Translations under genes and position numbers: made by a program
Source: Dehalococcoidia bacterium
Lineage (GTDB): Bacteria > Chloroflexota > Dehalococcoidia > GIF9 > UBA5629
DNA length: 5,608 bases
Assembly: GCA_028715025.1 (NCBI GenBank)
Contig: JAQTLG010000132.1
Span: 1-5,608 of the forward strand
Direction of reading: 5' to 3'
Shown here: positions 5,565-5,608 of the stretch, piece by piece
Position numbering within the stretch: the first letter of the stretch is position 1
Layout: the number at the start of each line of letters is the position of its first letter
Notes under the pieces: model-generated
Told to the model about the DNA's origin: nothing
Seen by the model: only the letters and a program-made list of their open reading frames with translations
The model's database searches: none

Positions 5565-5608
5565 ATGAAAATTGTGAAACTCTGTCGCGAAGGTTCCTGC
5601 TGCCCGGC
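5565..5608 (+). CDS. small protein with cysteine-containing N-terminus (5' end only)
   Basis: ATG at 5565 opens a frame of 14 complete codons to the window edge, MKIVKLCREGSCCP. It is preceded by TGGAGGT (5551-5557), seven bases upstream, and by a plausible promoter, so the start is well supported despite the short stretch. Cys7, Cys12 and Cys13 (C-x4-C-C) could bind a metal or act in redox chemistry, but the rest of the protein is not visible and I do not name a family. The gene is divergent from rel. Confidence 0.65.
   Translation, partial: MKIVKLCREGSCCP

Overview
The window looks like ordinary bacterial chromosome with moderately GC-rich coding DNA and tightly packed genes. Nothing in it points to a phage, transposon, plasmid or CRISPR locus. 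It carries five complete protein genes and two that run off the window edges. The Rel and S20 proteins are clearly bacterial. A Chloroflexota (Dehalococcoidia-like) source is my best guess from the look of the proteins, but this is recollection and not proof.

Left part: a gene for a very small membrane protein (lmo0937/DUF5670-like) leaves the left edge on the minus strand. A 125-base divergent control region follows. It holds the same extended -10 sequence, TGCTATAAT, once on each strand, and several dyad sequences. To its right are two plus-strand genes nine bases apart: a MacB/FtsX-type ABC permease with no ATPase gene beside it, and a crotonase-fold protein. The permease message appears to be leaderless.

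Right part: three minus-strand genes, read right to left, form a compact apparent operon: rel (bifunctional (p)ppGpp synthetase/hydrolase), rpsT (ribosomal protein S20, TTG start) and a small class II aldolase/adducin-family protein (GTG start). The gaps are 21 and 22 bases, and both downstream genes have strong Shine-Dalgarno sequences. The aldolase gene converges on the crotonase gene with only 21 bases between their stop codons.

Right edge: a second divergent control region of about 200 bases separates rel from the start of a small plus-strand gene with a cysteine-containing N-terminus, which is cut off after 14 codons.

Functionally, rel and rpsT link the stringent response to 30S ribosome assembly. 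The permease-crotonase pair and the aldolase have no evident shared pathway. The points most worth a second look are the leaderless permease start, the crotonase lacking its second catalytic glutamate, the aldolase with Asp in place of the first zinc-ligand His, and the rel-rpsT linkage with its UUG start. I saw no convincing undescribed system.
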